The position numbers were made by a program, and so were the translations under genes. This document shows, piece by piece, positions 1 through 8,078 of a stretch of 64,000 nt of DNA. The stretch lies in the NCBI GenBank assembly GCA_021734025.1, contig JAIPJS010000001.1, forward strand, positions 496,001 through 560,000. Direction: 5' to 3'. The stretch comes from Candidatus Neomarinimicrobiota bacterium. GTDB taxonomy: Bacteria > Fidelibacterota > JAANXI01. The notes under the pieces are model-generated. The model ran no database searches, had not been told where the DNA came from, and was given only the letters and a program-made list of their open reading frames with translations. The stretch's first letter is position 1. Every line of letters begins with the position of its first letter.

Positions 1-2
1 TC

Positions 3-422
3 GGTTCTGGATGGACGCTTCAATTGCATATTCAACAAAACGTTTTTGCCAAATTTATCATGCCGTTCGGATTTTCAAATCCGTTGCACTTTATCCGGAA
101 AACCCGTTCACAATACACACGCCCACTACATTCCAGGGAGTCAAGATACGCCACCTGGCAAATGCTCCGCTCACTGCATTCATCTGAAAATTGGCTCCGC
201 CATCTCTGGGAATCCCGGACCCGGCTGGATAATATCCCGAAACTATTTCTCTGGGGAATGCAGGATCTTATATTTGACAGATACCAATTAGCGATTTGGC
301 GGACAATATATCCGGATGCGGAGGTGCACCGTATCTTTGGCGCCAATCATTATGTTCCGGAGGAATTGAGTATGCCGGATATTCGAATAATTGACAAATT
401 CATGCACAGGGAAGGGAGATGA
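3..422 (+). CDS. alpha/beta hydrolase, C-terminal part (5' end outside window)
   Basis: This is the C-terminal ~139 residues of a protein whose start lies upstream of the window; the frame is open to the left edge. The segment LFLWGMQDLIFD followed about 30 residues later by FGANHYVPEE matches the end of alpha/beta-fold hydrolases of the haloalkane dehalogenase/epoxide hydrolase type. In that family the Asp after the LWG strand and the His in the (G/N)HYVxEE motif belong to the catalytic triad. The substrate cannot be inferred. The stop codon is 1 nt before the next gene's ATG, so the two are probably co-transcribed. Family assignment is fairly sure; function is not. Confidence 0.6.
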   Translation, partial: GSGWTLQLHIQQNVFAKFIMPFGFSNPLHFIRKTRSQYTRPLHSRESRYATWQMLRSLHSSENWLRHLWESRTRLDNIPKLFLWGMQDLIFDRYQLAIWRTIYPDAEVHRIFGANHYVPEELSMPDIRIIDKFMHREGR

Positions 423-423
423 T

Positions 424-978
424 ATGGAATTTTCACGAGAAGATGCATTGACATTACTGCATGAACAGACTAAATCGACAAACCTGCGTAAACATGCTTT
501 GGCGGTCGAGGCTGGGATGCAATGGTATGCTGAGTATTTCGATGAAGATGTGGAGAAATGGCGCATCGTCGGTCTGCTGCATGACATGGATTATGAGAAA
601 CACCCGACCAAGGATGAACATCCGTTCGTCGGTGTGGAGATACTCAGGGATCATGGCTATCCCGAAGAGATTACCCGTGCAATCCTGAGCCACGCGGATT
701 ACACAGGCGTTAGCCGGGAGACGCTGATGGAGAAAACGCTTTACGCCGTCGATGAGCTCTCGGGATTTATCGTTGCAGTCGCGCTGGTTCGCCCCAACGG
801 TATTGGTGATATGAAGGTCAAATCGGTAACAAAAAAGCTGAAGCAATCCAGCTTTGCCGCCTCCGTGGACAGGGACGCCATCCGCGCAGGAGCCGATGAT
901 CTTGGGATTAATCTGAATGACCATATCCGGCATGTCATCGAAGCGCTGCAGAGTGTGCGTGAAGACCTGGAGATTTAG
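424..978 (+). CDS. HD-domain metal-dependent hydrolase
   Basis: A 184-residue soluble protein with an HD-superfamily pattern: His24 (KHALAVEAGM), His53-Asp54 (GLLHDMDY) and a later HAD segment (AILSHADYTG). HD proteins bind divalent metals and usually hydrolyse phosphoester bonds of nucleotides; the substrate is not evident here. I chose the ATG at 424 because GGGAG lies just upstream and it directly follows the hydrolase stop; an in-frame start 11 codons earlier would overlap that gene. A similar stand-alone HD protein of 180-200 residues is common in FCB bacteria and Clostridia. No signal peptide or membrane segment. Confidence 0.75.
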   Translation: MEFSREDALTLLHEQTKSTNLRKHALAVEAGMQWYAEYFDEDVEKWRIVGLLHDMDYEKHPTKDEHPFVGVEILRDHGYPEEITRAILSHADYTGVSRETLMEKTLYAVDELSGFIVAVALVRPNGIGDMKVKSVTKKLKQSSFAASVDRDAIRAGADDLGINLNDHIRHVIEALQSVREDLEI

Positions 979-1084
979 TTTTCGCTTCAAATCGACCAGT
1001 ATTGAGTGTATATTTTTGCCGTTCGGGATGAAGCACTTTAACACGTGAATACCTGAACACGATAACACTGAAGTTCTAAAACAC

Positions 1085-1158
1085 GCCCATATAGCTCAGT
1101 TGGATAGAGCACCGGCTTCCTAAGCCGGGTGTCGCAGGTTCGAATCCTGCTATGGGTA
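1085..1158 (+). tRNA. tRNA-Arg (anticodon CCU)
   Basis: A complete cloverleaf can be drawn. The acceptor stem pairs GCCCATA with TATGGGT, with a terminal G-U. The anticodon stem CCGGC/GCCGG closes the loop TTCCTAA, giving anticodon CCU. The T-arm contains GTTCGAATC. The 3' CCA is not encoded. It lies between the HD gene and the LacI regulator and marks the left border of the xylan locus. Confidence 0.93.
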
Positions 1159-1242
1159 CAATGAGCAAAATATTTTTTCACATTATTCGGATTACGCATA
1201 AATATCTGAACCATCGCTGGAATCATTATTTTAGAAATATGT

Positions 1243-1270
1243 TGATAATCTGCGCTCATCCGATTAATAT
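1243..1270 (+). promoter_or_regulatory. putative sigma70 promoter of the LacI-type regulator
   Basis: TTGATA (1243-1248), a 16-base spacer and TAATAT (1265-1270) lie about 60 bases before the lacI-type ATG. An alternative -10, TATAAA at 1268, would give a 19-base spacer. Assigned by eye only. Confidence 0.35.
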
Positions 1271-1284
1271 AAAATTTGGAAAAT

Positions 1285-1298
1285 TTGAAACGTTTTGA
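1285..1298 (+). promoter_or_regulatory. candidate LacI-family operator (autoregulatory)
   Basis: The sequence TTGAAACGTTTTGA has the perfect palindrome AAACGTTT (1288-1295) with the central CpG typical of LacI-family operators. It lies downstream of the candidate promoter and 37 bases before the regulator's own ATG, which would suit autorepression. The half-site resembles the TTGAAACGG sequence in front of the TonB transporter gene. Confidence 0.4.
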
Positions 1299-1331
1299 TG
1301 CAGTTCAATAATTACACTAGCAGGTTTTAAA

Positions 1332-2363
1332 ATGAACAAGGTCACTATCGAAGATGTAGCCAATAAGGCGGGTGTTTCCAAAGGGACAGTGTCCGCCGTT
1401 ATTAATGGAAAAAATATTGTAAAACCCGCCACCCGGGATCGGATTCTGGCAATAATGAAGGAATTAAATTTCCGTCCCAAAGGCGTTGCGCGAAATTTAA
1501 AAAACGGGAAACTCCTTAAAAGTATCGGTATCATAATTAAAGATTTGAATTATCCGTTTTATACCTCAATTGCCACCGGTGTCCGTGATTATGCGAAAAG
1601 TAAGGGATACTCACTTGTTGTGACCAGTTCCGAAAATGATCATGAAAGCGAGCAGCAGTTCTCTCATCTATTTTCAGCCAAAGATATTCGCGGGGCAATT
1701 ATTGCCCCTATTGTAGAGGGCACCGTAGAGATTGAGCACCTGTTTAAACTGAAACGCATTAATTTTCCGTTTGTCCTGCTGGAAGATGTTAAGGGTATTC
1801 ATGCAAATGTGGTTGCGATTGATAATATTGCTGCGATAAAGAAAGCCGTCAAATATCTGATTGATAATGGCCACAGAGATATTGTCCATTTTGCCGGACC
1901 GCCACAGTCATCACACACGCAAGAACGCATAGAGGGCTTTCGTCACGCGTTCAGCGAAAGTTCGTTGGTGTTTTCCAATGATATGATTGTATCGGTTGGC
2001 TCCAGTTATGACGAAAGTTTTGTAAAGACAAAAGAATATTTTCAAAAGAGGGAAAGATCCGAATATCCAACTGGGATTGTCTGTTTCAATGATCAGCAGG
2101 CACTTGCGGTCATTATGGCGCTGAAAGAATTAGATATCAAGGTGCCTGATGAGGTCTCAATTATCGGCAACGATGATATCTACTACGCCAGGAATTATCC
2201 CGTGCCGCTCACCACCATCAGGGCTCCTCAATACGAGATAGGGCAGAAGGCGGCCGAGCTTCTAATAAAGAATATCGAGTCGCCAAAAATACTCCCGGTT
2301 GAGCGCACTGTACTGGAAACTGAATTTGTAGTTCGGGATTCGACACGGAGTATCGAGTCCTGA
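1332..2363 (+). CDS. LacI-family transcriptional regulator
   Basis: A 343-residue regulator of standard LacI/GalR length. Residues 4-25 (VTIEDVANKAGVSKGTVSAVIN) form the helix-turn-helix. RPKGVARNLKNGK follows as the hinge region, and from about residue 65 a periplasmic-binding-protein-like sugar-sensing domain runs to the end (IGIIIKDLNYPFY, IGNDDIYYARNYPVPLTTI). Such proteins bind a palindromic operator and release or change affinity when they bind a sugar. It is the first gene of the xylan locus and shares its strand, so local control by xylo-oligosaccharide or a uronate product is the simplest reading (inference). The ATG at 1332 begins directly with the HTH, as is normal for the family; the ribosome binding site (GCAGG) is weak. 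A gap of 824 bases separates it from the transporter gene. Confidence 0.92.
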   Translation: MNKVTIEDVANKAGVSKGTVSAVINGKNIVKPATRDRILAIMKELNFRPKGVARNLKNGKLLKSIGIIIKDLNYPFYTSIATGVRDYAKSKGYSLVVTSSENDHESEQQFSHLFSAKDIRGAIIAPIVEGTVEIEHLFKLKRINFPFVLLEDVKGIHANVVAIDNIAAIKKAVKYLIDNGHRDIVHFAGPPQSSHTQERIEGFRHAFSESSLVFSNDMIVSVGSSYDESFVKTKEYFQKRERSEYPTGIVCFNDQQALAVIMALKELDIKVPDEVSIIGNDDIYYARNYPVPLTTIRAPQYEIGQKAAELLIKNIESPKILPVERTVLETEFVVRDSTRSIES

Positions 2364-2754
2364 CTTTTCCGTGAGGTGCGGTTTACTAATAATTTGTAAC
2401 AAACAATCCTGTAATCATCTAACCAATAATTATCCAATATTATTTGCTGTGTTCTATAATTCTACGTTAATTCGGTAAACATTTGTAACTGAAACAGATA
2501 AATTGCAGTTTCAAAGCTTCACAGCCTGAGTTCCTTGTCCGTCACCCTTCAGGGACAGCATCTGGGCGGATTCCGCCATGAAAGTCCTGCACCTACAAAT
2601 TCACTTATGTGGTTTCACTTGATGAGGAAATAATTTCTGTGTGCAGGCTAATCAGACGAGGCAATATACTAAACATTCTATGAGGCAGGGATTAAAAGTG
2701 TATCCCAATTGCTTTACCGGGCACCATATTTGATTCACCTTTGACATTTTTTAC

Positions 2755-2784
2755 TTGCCTTTTTCGTTAAAATTCCTCATTATT
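2755..2784 (+). promoter_or_regulatory. candidate promoter of the TonB-transporter gene
   Basis: TTGCCT (2755-2760), an 18-base spacer and ATTATT (2779-2784) lie at exactly the same distance from the downstream operator as the much better TTGACA-N18-TATATT promoter before the GH3 gene. The match to consensus alone is weak; the equal geometry is the main argument. A TTGACA at 2741-2746 is an alternative -35 but lacks a good -10. Confidence 0.35.
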
Positions 2785-2789
2785 GAAAC

Positions 2790-2809
2790 GGTTCAATAAG
2801 GATCGAACC
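2790..2809 (+). promoter_or_regulatory. operator copy 1 (20-bp inverted repeat)
   Basis: GGTTCAAT and ATCGAACC flank a 4-base centre, giving a near-perfect 20-bp dyad. The upstream overlap TTGAAACGGTTCAA (2783-2796) is also a LacI-type dyad with a central CpG. A second copy with the same extended core (AAACGGTTCAAT, two free bases, GGATYGAAC) occurs at 25521-25540 before the GH3 gene. The site would cover the transcription start, as expected for a repressor operator. The cognate protein is presumably the LacI-type regulator encoded at 1332. Confidence 0.6.
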
Positions 2810-2851
2810 TATTTAATCTCCCTGCACCATAAATGAGACTACTTTTTTGAT

Positions 2852-2943
2852 ATAATAGGTGGCTATCCTATTATTTATCAATTTGTTAGTACGGGTTTTA
2901 TGGGTGAATAATCAGAGTTATTCATTGCAATGTCCGTACTAAC
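2852..2943 (+). promoter_or_regulatory. structured leader of the TonB-transporter mRNA
   Basis: Two separate dyads lie between the operator and the coding region. The first is ATAATAGG/CCTATTAT with a 7-base loop (2852-2874). The second is a perfect 10-bp stem GTTAGTACGG/CCGTACTAAC (2885-2894 with 2934-2943) that encloses a smaller perfect 7-bp hairpin TGAATAA/TTATTCA (2905-2924). No run of T follows, so it is not an ordinary terminator. It could be a regulatory RNA fold or a further protein-binding site. It matches no riboswitch class I recognise. Confidence 0.45.
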
Positions 2944-3187
2944 GTGACAAAAAGCATGGGAGCTCTTCCATGTCTGATTCCGCGTTTCTAAACAATTTAA
3001 GATTGAGAGCATAGGCGCTCGGTATATAAATCTGGTGCTGACAATCTGCGTATACCAGACCCTGATATAACATTCTGAAAAATTGGGAACAATATGACGA
3101 CAACCGTTTTAGGTTTTTCATATTTGTTTGAGAGAATCCATTTCGTTCTGATTACCTCTTTTATCCAACAGGTAGGGGAAATTTCCG

Positions 3188-6100
3188 ATGAAAAGATTTA
3201 AGAAAATTACGCAGGTATTTGGCATAAGTGTATTAACAATCTTCATTACAGCTTACTCCCTGCAAGCCCAGTCAGGAACAGTACGAGGTCTCGTCCAGGA
3301 TTCAGAATCCGGAGAACCGCTGGCCGGTGCCAATGTCGTAATTCTTGGTAATAATCCTATGGGGGCGGCGACCGATCTCCATGGTCAATATCAGATTAAT
3401 GGGGTTCCCGCCGGTACACACACTTTAACTGTCGCCTATATCGGGTACAAGCGAATAGAGAGAGAGATAACTGTTGAGGCGGGCGAACGGACGATAGTGA
3501 ATTTTGAGATGGTACATGAGACCGTGCGCGGAGAAGAGGTTGTGGTGACTGCGCAGTCGAAAGGACAGTTACAGGCGATTAACCAGCAACTCTCATCCGA
3601 TAAAATATCCAATGTCGTGTCAGAGGCAAAAATCAGGGAACTGCCGGATTTTAACGCTGCACAAGCCATCGGACGGTTGCCGGGGGTTTCAACGCAGAAA
3701 AGTTCAGGCGAAGCAAATAAGGTTGTCATCAGGGGGCTCTCGCCGAAGTATAATTCCATTGAAATCGAAGGGATTAAGCTCTCCGCCACGGGAAGTTCAC
3801 AGATTGGAGTATCTTCACTCGAAAACACTTCAGGCAACCTGAATAATGACCGAAGTGTCGATCTCACAATGGTAACTCCTTATATGATAAGAACAATTTC
3901 ACTTTTTAAATCCCTGACGCCCGATATGAATGCAAACTCCATAGGTGGTACAGTAAATATGGAGCTGCGGGAAGCACCCTCTGAGCGACATTTCAACATG
4001 CTTTGGCAATCTGGGTACACCGCAAAAAGTAATACATACGGAAATTATCGTGCGGTCCTGTCTGGAAGCGATCGGTTCTATAACGAATTACTCGGCGTTT
4101 ATGCGCTGGTCAATGCCGAATCATACGACCGGGATGCAGATAACATGACTGCCTCGTATAGTACACGTTCTACAGAGATTTCACCGAATGGTTTTCCCCC
4201 GGTCCGGGTGTCAAGTGTTACCATGAACCGGCATATTGAAAGAAGGAACCGATATGGGGCAAATCTGATATTGGACTATATGTTGCCTTCCGGAAATCTC
4301 AAAGCCGTAAATATGTTTGCCCGGTTGAATTCGGATTATAACGATTATAACCAGGGACTGGATTATTCGGGCGGTGATATTAATTGGTCATTCCGCCATG
4401 GGAAAAATACCATCGACCAGCAGGTAAATTCCCTGAAGCTCGATTACGATTTAGGGTTTATGTCGACCGATATAGCTGTCGCCTATACATCATCCACCAA
4501 TAAACTAAATGATTCGCCGTATTATTCTTTTAACCAGACCGGTGGAATACAATCAAATAATGTCGAAGATAACGTGGTACCGGACAGTCTGCCGCACCTG
4601 GTGAATTATTTCGGTGATTCAACGGCTGTTGTCCGCTCAGTTAGCCTGTTTAACAGTACGTATCAAGAACAAAAATCTACATTTAAGGGTGATTTTATCG
4701 TTCCGTTTAATCTGTTTTCTCGCATTAATGGATATATCAAATTCGGCGGACAGTATGATTACCAGGTAAACACAAATGATCAGTCGACGCCGTACGCCGG
4801 CTTAAGTGGAGCGAACAATCCCGGTTCTATTCAATACAGGATGATGGACTCCCTGGCCTCCAATTTTGATTTAGAGTCGAATTCAAACGGCCTCTTTCCC
4901 GCGGCTGAATTCACTGCGAGAGACGATGATCTCTATTCTCCATTCCTGAATGACAGGTTTGGCCAATTCTATTATGCGCCACGCGCTGGCATGCTGAACA
5001 ATATGATAGATTATCTCCACGGCAACCCAGAGTTCGAGTCGGCTGGCTCCGCCACAGATCCCGGTGGATGGTTTGATGGTCCCTATCAGCGGCTGGCTAA
5101 TGATTACGAATATACGGAGAACTACTATGCCGGGTACCTGATGTCGCGGATTAACATCCTGAAATTCATGATAATCGGCGGCGCGCGCTATGAGAAGGTC
5201 ACGTCGGAATATTTTGCATACAATGCCCGGGACAGAAGAAATCCCCAGACTCAGGTCATGTACCCTGTTACCGCTAAGCCTGAAAACGAATTCTGGCTTC
5301 CGATGGGGCAGGTTCGATATTCTCCATTCGGTTGGATGGATATCCGATATGCCTATACTCAAACCCTTGCCAGACCTGACTACCATCAGTTATCCCCAAA
5401 ATATACTATTACCCAAAGCAACCAGGTATATGCAGGTAATCCCAATCTGAAACCTGCTGAGGCTTTTAATCATGATGTGAATGTTTCGTTTCATGGAAGT
5501 AAGTTGGGCTTACTTTCCATTGGTGCGTTTCATAAAACTATCGAAGATTTTACCTATAGTTCCTCTTTTGAACTGAATGAATATACAAAAGAAGCCGGGC
5601 TCGATTCTATTGAGCGATTTCAAAATCCGGGACCGAATCCAGACGCCAGAATTACCCTCCATAAATATATCAATAGCCCATATAAAGCGACGGTACAGGG
5701 GCTGGAGTTGGATCTCCAGACAAGTTTATGGTATCTCCCTTTTCCGTTCGATGGCATGGTTTTCGGTGTAAACTACAGCTATATCGAATCGGAAACCCGC
5801 TATCCATTATATGACCTGATTGCCGATTATACTACCCGGCCACCAACATTTACCTTTATCGACAGTTCCAGAACCGGTCGTCTCGTCGATCAGCCGGAGA
5901 ATGTTGTTAACTCATATATCGGATACGACTACAAAGGGTTTTCCACCCGGTTGTCGATTATCTATCAGGGGAATTCCGTGAGCTATGTCGGCCGGTATCC
6001 ACAACAGGACGGTTATACAAAAGATTATTTTCGTGTTGATTTGTCGGCGCGGCAGCAGCTGCCGTGGCAGGGAACAGAAATTTTCCTGGATATTACCAAC

Positions 6101-6205
6101 CTGAACGATGAGAGAAATATTTCAGCACAACGGTCGATTGACGGATTTACTAATGTCCAAAATTATGGTATGACAGCAAATTTAGGCATTCGCCTCAGGT
6201 ATTAA
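3188..6205 (+). CDS. TonB-dependent outer-membrane transporter with CarboxypepD_reg-like N-domain
   Basis: A 1005-residue outer-membrane receptor that should import xylo-oligosaccharides using TonB/ExbBD energy (substrate inferred from neighbours). The order is: signal peptide (1-28, ending SLQAQ), CarboxypepD_reg-like beta-sandwich (about 30-112, GTVRGLVQDSESGEPLAGANV), a TonB-box-like EEVVVTAQ (116-123), plug domain (about 130-270, with NSIGGTVNMELREAP), then a beta-barrel ending LGIRLRY with the terminal aromatic residue usual for BAM substrates. Length and plug features resemble the TonB-Xanth-Caul type more than SusC. No SusD gene follows; instead two sorting-domain proteins come directly after, 74 and then 29 bases apart, apparently as an operon. 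A GGGG-containing ribosome site precedes the ATG. Confidence 0.93.
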   Translation: MKRFKKITQVFGISVLTIFITAYSLQAQSGTVRGLVQDSESGEPLAGANVVILGNNPMGAATDLHGQYQINGVPAGTHTLTVAYIGYKRIEREITVEAGERTIVNFEMVHETVRGEEVVVTAQSKGQLQAINQQLSSDKISNVVSEAKIRELPDFNAAQAIGRLPGVSTQKSSGEANKVVIRGLSPKYNSIEIEGIKLSATGSSQIGVSSLENTSGNLNNDRSVDLTMVTPYMIRTISLFKSLTPDMNANSIGGTVNMELREAPSERHFNMLWQSGYTAKSNTYGNYRAVLSGSDRFYNELLGVYALVNAESYDRDADNMTASYSTRSTEISPNGFPPVRVSSVTMNRHIERRNRYGANLILDYMLPSGNLKAVNMFARLNSDYNDYNQGLDYSGGDINWSFRHGKNTIDQQVNSLKLDYDLGFMSTDIAVAYTSSTNKLNDSPYYSFNQTGGIQSNNVEDNVVPDSLPHLVNYFGDSTAVVRSVSLFNSTYQEQKSTFKGDFIVPFNLFSRINGYIKFGGQYDYQVNTNDQSTPYAGLSGANNPGSIQYRMMDSLASNFDLESNSNGLFPAAEFTARDDDLYSPFLNDRFGQFYYAPRAGMLNNMIDYLHGNPEFESAGSATDPGGWFDGPYQRLANDYEYTENYYAGYLMSRINILKFMIIGGARYEKVTSEYFAYNARDRRNPQTQVMYPVTAKPENEFWLPMGQVRYSPFGWMDIRYAYTQTLARPDYHQLSPKYTITQSNQVYAGNPNLKPAEAFNHDVNVSFHGSKLGLLSIGAFHKTIEDFTYSSSFELNEYTKEAGLDSIERFQNPGPNPDARITLHKYINSPYKATVQGLELDLQTSLWYLPFPFDGMVFGVNYSYIESETRYPLYDLIADYTTRPPTFTFIDSSRTGRLVDQPENVVNSYIGYDYKGFSTRLSIIYQGNSVSYVGRYPQQDGYTKDYFRVDLSARQQLPWQGTEIFLDITNLNDERNISAQRSIDGFTNVQNYGMTANLGIRLRY

Positions 6206-6279
6206 TACGGCTGTCGAACGTGTGAAAAAAATGTCGGTGTTGCGGGGATAATGAGAACTCAGTAAAGGAGGAGAGAACT

Positions 6280-8049
6280 ATGAGGAAATTGCTAATATTG
6301 CTGTGTATTACAGTGATAGGAGCGGTGCCCTTGCATGCACAGAAGGATACAGTGTATGTACAAGGGGCAATTGAATCCGGTCAGGAGGGTACCCTGAATG
6401 ATGCAATTGAAGCCGCCCAAGCTGATGGGTCAATTAATAACACGGTATTTAAATTGACCTCGTATGATTATTACGTATTAACATCCACCATAGAGATTGA
6501 CGTCGGAGAAACGCTGGAAATCGTCGGGCCGACACCCGGAACCACCCAGGCGAGTGCTCCTCCGCAGATTATGTGGACCTCCAGCGGTGGTATCGATACG
6601 GAATACAATATTCTTACCTATGGAGATATTACCCTGAAGAACGTCTGGCTGCGATATGCCGACGTGCAGGGAAACCAGATCGGTTCGGCATTACGTTTTG
6701 CCGATGATCCTGATCCGGACGAACAGGAACGCGGTGTTTTTGAGGGAGTCATTTTTGATTATGCCCCTAGCACAACAAATGGCAGCGGTTCGGTCAGTAT
6801 AACAGCCGATCACTTTGTGGGGATTTTCAAAAATAGCTATTTCAGGAATAACGTCGATCCGCATTTCAGGTATTACGGCCGCGCGGTTTCGTTTCCGTAT
6901 CAATCCAGCGGCTGGCATATTGATAGTGTCCTGTTTGAAAACACCACCTTCGCAAATATGGGTTATGTACTCATGCAGGAAGGCGCCGAATGGAGCGATA
7001 ATGTCCATTTTAACCACTGTACCTTCCTGAATATTGCCATGTTTTCTTTGGAATCCGGCTGGTGGCATAACATGCATGTGACGAATTCTATCTTTGTGAA
7101 TCCGTTTATGTATGGATATATCCCGGCACAGGTACCGGAGGGCGCAGAACCGAACGGCGGCGTTTTTTCAATTGCAGAGGTCGATTCCTTCGGTTTTGAG
7201 GTGGATTTTACCGATCCTGAACGGCAGATATTATATACCCATTCCAGCTATATCTATGAAGATTGGCTGTTAGACTGGATGGAAAATAATCCGTATAGCA
7301 AAGAAAAATACCAAAACAGGGAAGAAGATTTAATTCCAATGCCCCAGCCAATGTTAAACCAGGCGACGATGGATTTTATGGATTCCACCGATGCAGATGG
7401 GAACAGGGTGCACCCCCTGATGAACAGAGCTTTTCTCTATGAAGATGTGAATCCACGGTTCATTGAACCGGCAACCAACCATGATAGCCTGAAGGCCTGG
7501 CTCCTGAAAAAATGGGATACGAACGAAGATACGAATTGGGCTTATAAGCCGGAAGCAGGATATAATCAAACCTGGCCACTCCCGGAAAATATGGCATACG
7601 AAAATGATACCCTGCTGACAGCCGGTATGGGAGAATTTCCGCTTGGTGACCTGTATCACTGGTTCCCGGATAAATATGAAGAGTGGAAAGCACAGAGATC
7701 TGACGAAGTCGATCGCATACATACCTGGATGGAAACCGGTAAAGATCCGACAACTGGACTTTCTCCACAATCTGATGGAACCATTACGGCGTTTACTCTG
7801 GAACAGAACTACCCCAATCCATTTAATCCGACCACCAGTATAAAATACAGCGTTCCTAAGACGGATCATGTGGTATTGGCTGTCTACAACAGTCTTGGTC
7901 AAGAAGTTGTAACGCTGTATGAAGGCCGGAAAGCAGCGGGTACATATACGGCAACTTTTGATGGAACCGATTTGCCCAGCGGGGTCTATTTCTACCGTCT
8001 GCAGAGTGATGACGTATCGTTTACCAAGAAACTGGTTCTCTTAAAATAA
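6280..8049 (+). CDS. secreted beta-helix-like protein with T9SS sorting domain, partner of the TonB transporter
   Basis: A 589-residue secreted protein of no assigned function. A signal peptide (1-20, ending PLHAQ) follows an excellent AAGGAGGAGAG ribosome site. Residues about 25-290 contain repeated short strands with aliphatic/Asn ladders (ITLKNVWLRYADV, GIFKNSYFRNN, DSVLFENTTFANM, VHFNHCTFLNI, MHVTNSIFVNP), the signature of a right-handed parallel beta-helix. Residues 300-495 are acidic and aromatic-rich. Residues 505-589 (FTLEQNYPNPFNP to KKLVLLK) are a type A sorting domain, so the protein should be exported by T9SS and held at the surface. Its position directly after the transporter is where SusD sits in Bacteroidota loci; a role in surface glycan capture is inferred. 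A pectinase-like enzyme remains possible, but I identify no catalytic motif. Confidence 0.7.
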   Translation: MRKLLILLCITVIGAVPLHAQKDTVYVQGAIESGQEGTLNDAIEAAQADGSINNTVFKLTSYDYYVLTSTIEIDVGETLEIVGPTPGTTQASAPPQIMWTSSGGIDTEYNILTYGDITLKNVWLRYADVQGNQIGSALRFADDPDPDEQERGVFEGVIFDYAPSTTNGSGSVSITADHFVGIFKNSYFRNNVDPHFRYYGRAVSFPYQSSGWHIDSVLFENTTFANMGYVLMQEGAEWSDNVHFNHCTFLNIAMFSLESGWWHNMHVTNSIFVNPFMYGYIPAQVPEGAEPNGGVFSIAEVDSFGFEVDFTDPERQILYTHSSYIYEDWLLDWMENNPYSKEKYQNREEDLIPMPQPMLNQATMDFMDSTDADGNRVHPLMNRAFLYEDVNPRFIEPATNHDSLKAWLLKKWDTNEDTNWAYKPEAGYNQTWPLPENMAYENDTLLTAGMGEFPLGDLYHWFPDKYEEWKAQRSDEVDRIHTWMETGKDPTTGLSPQSDGTITAFTLEQNYPNPFNPTTSIKYSVPKTDHVVLAVYNSLGQEVVTLYEGRKAAGTYTATFDGTDLPSGVYFYRLQSDDVSFTKKLVLLK

Positions 8050-8078
8050 CTAAACCATAAAAGGAAAGAGGTAAATCT

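Larger units (their letters stand above)
2364..3187 (+). other. 824-bp intergenic control region between the regulator and TonB-transporter genes
   Basis: No plausible gene is present. The right half holds the promoter-operator unit (2755-2809) and two strong dyads in what would be a roughly 400-nt transcript leader (2852-2874 and 2885-2943). A short GC-rich dyad, GGCGGA-T-TCCGCC (2565-2577), lies further left and has no assigned role. I see no clear intrinsic terminator after the regulator gene. Confidence 0.6.
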
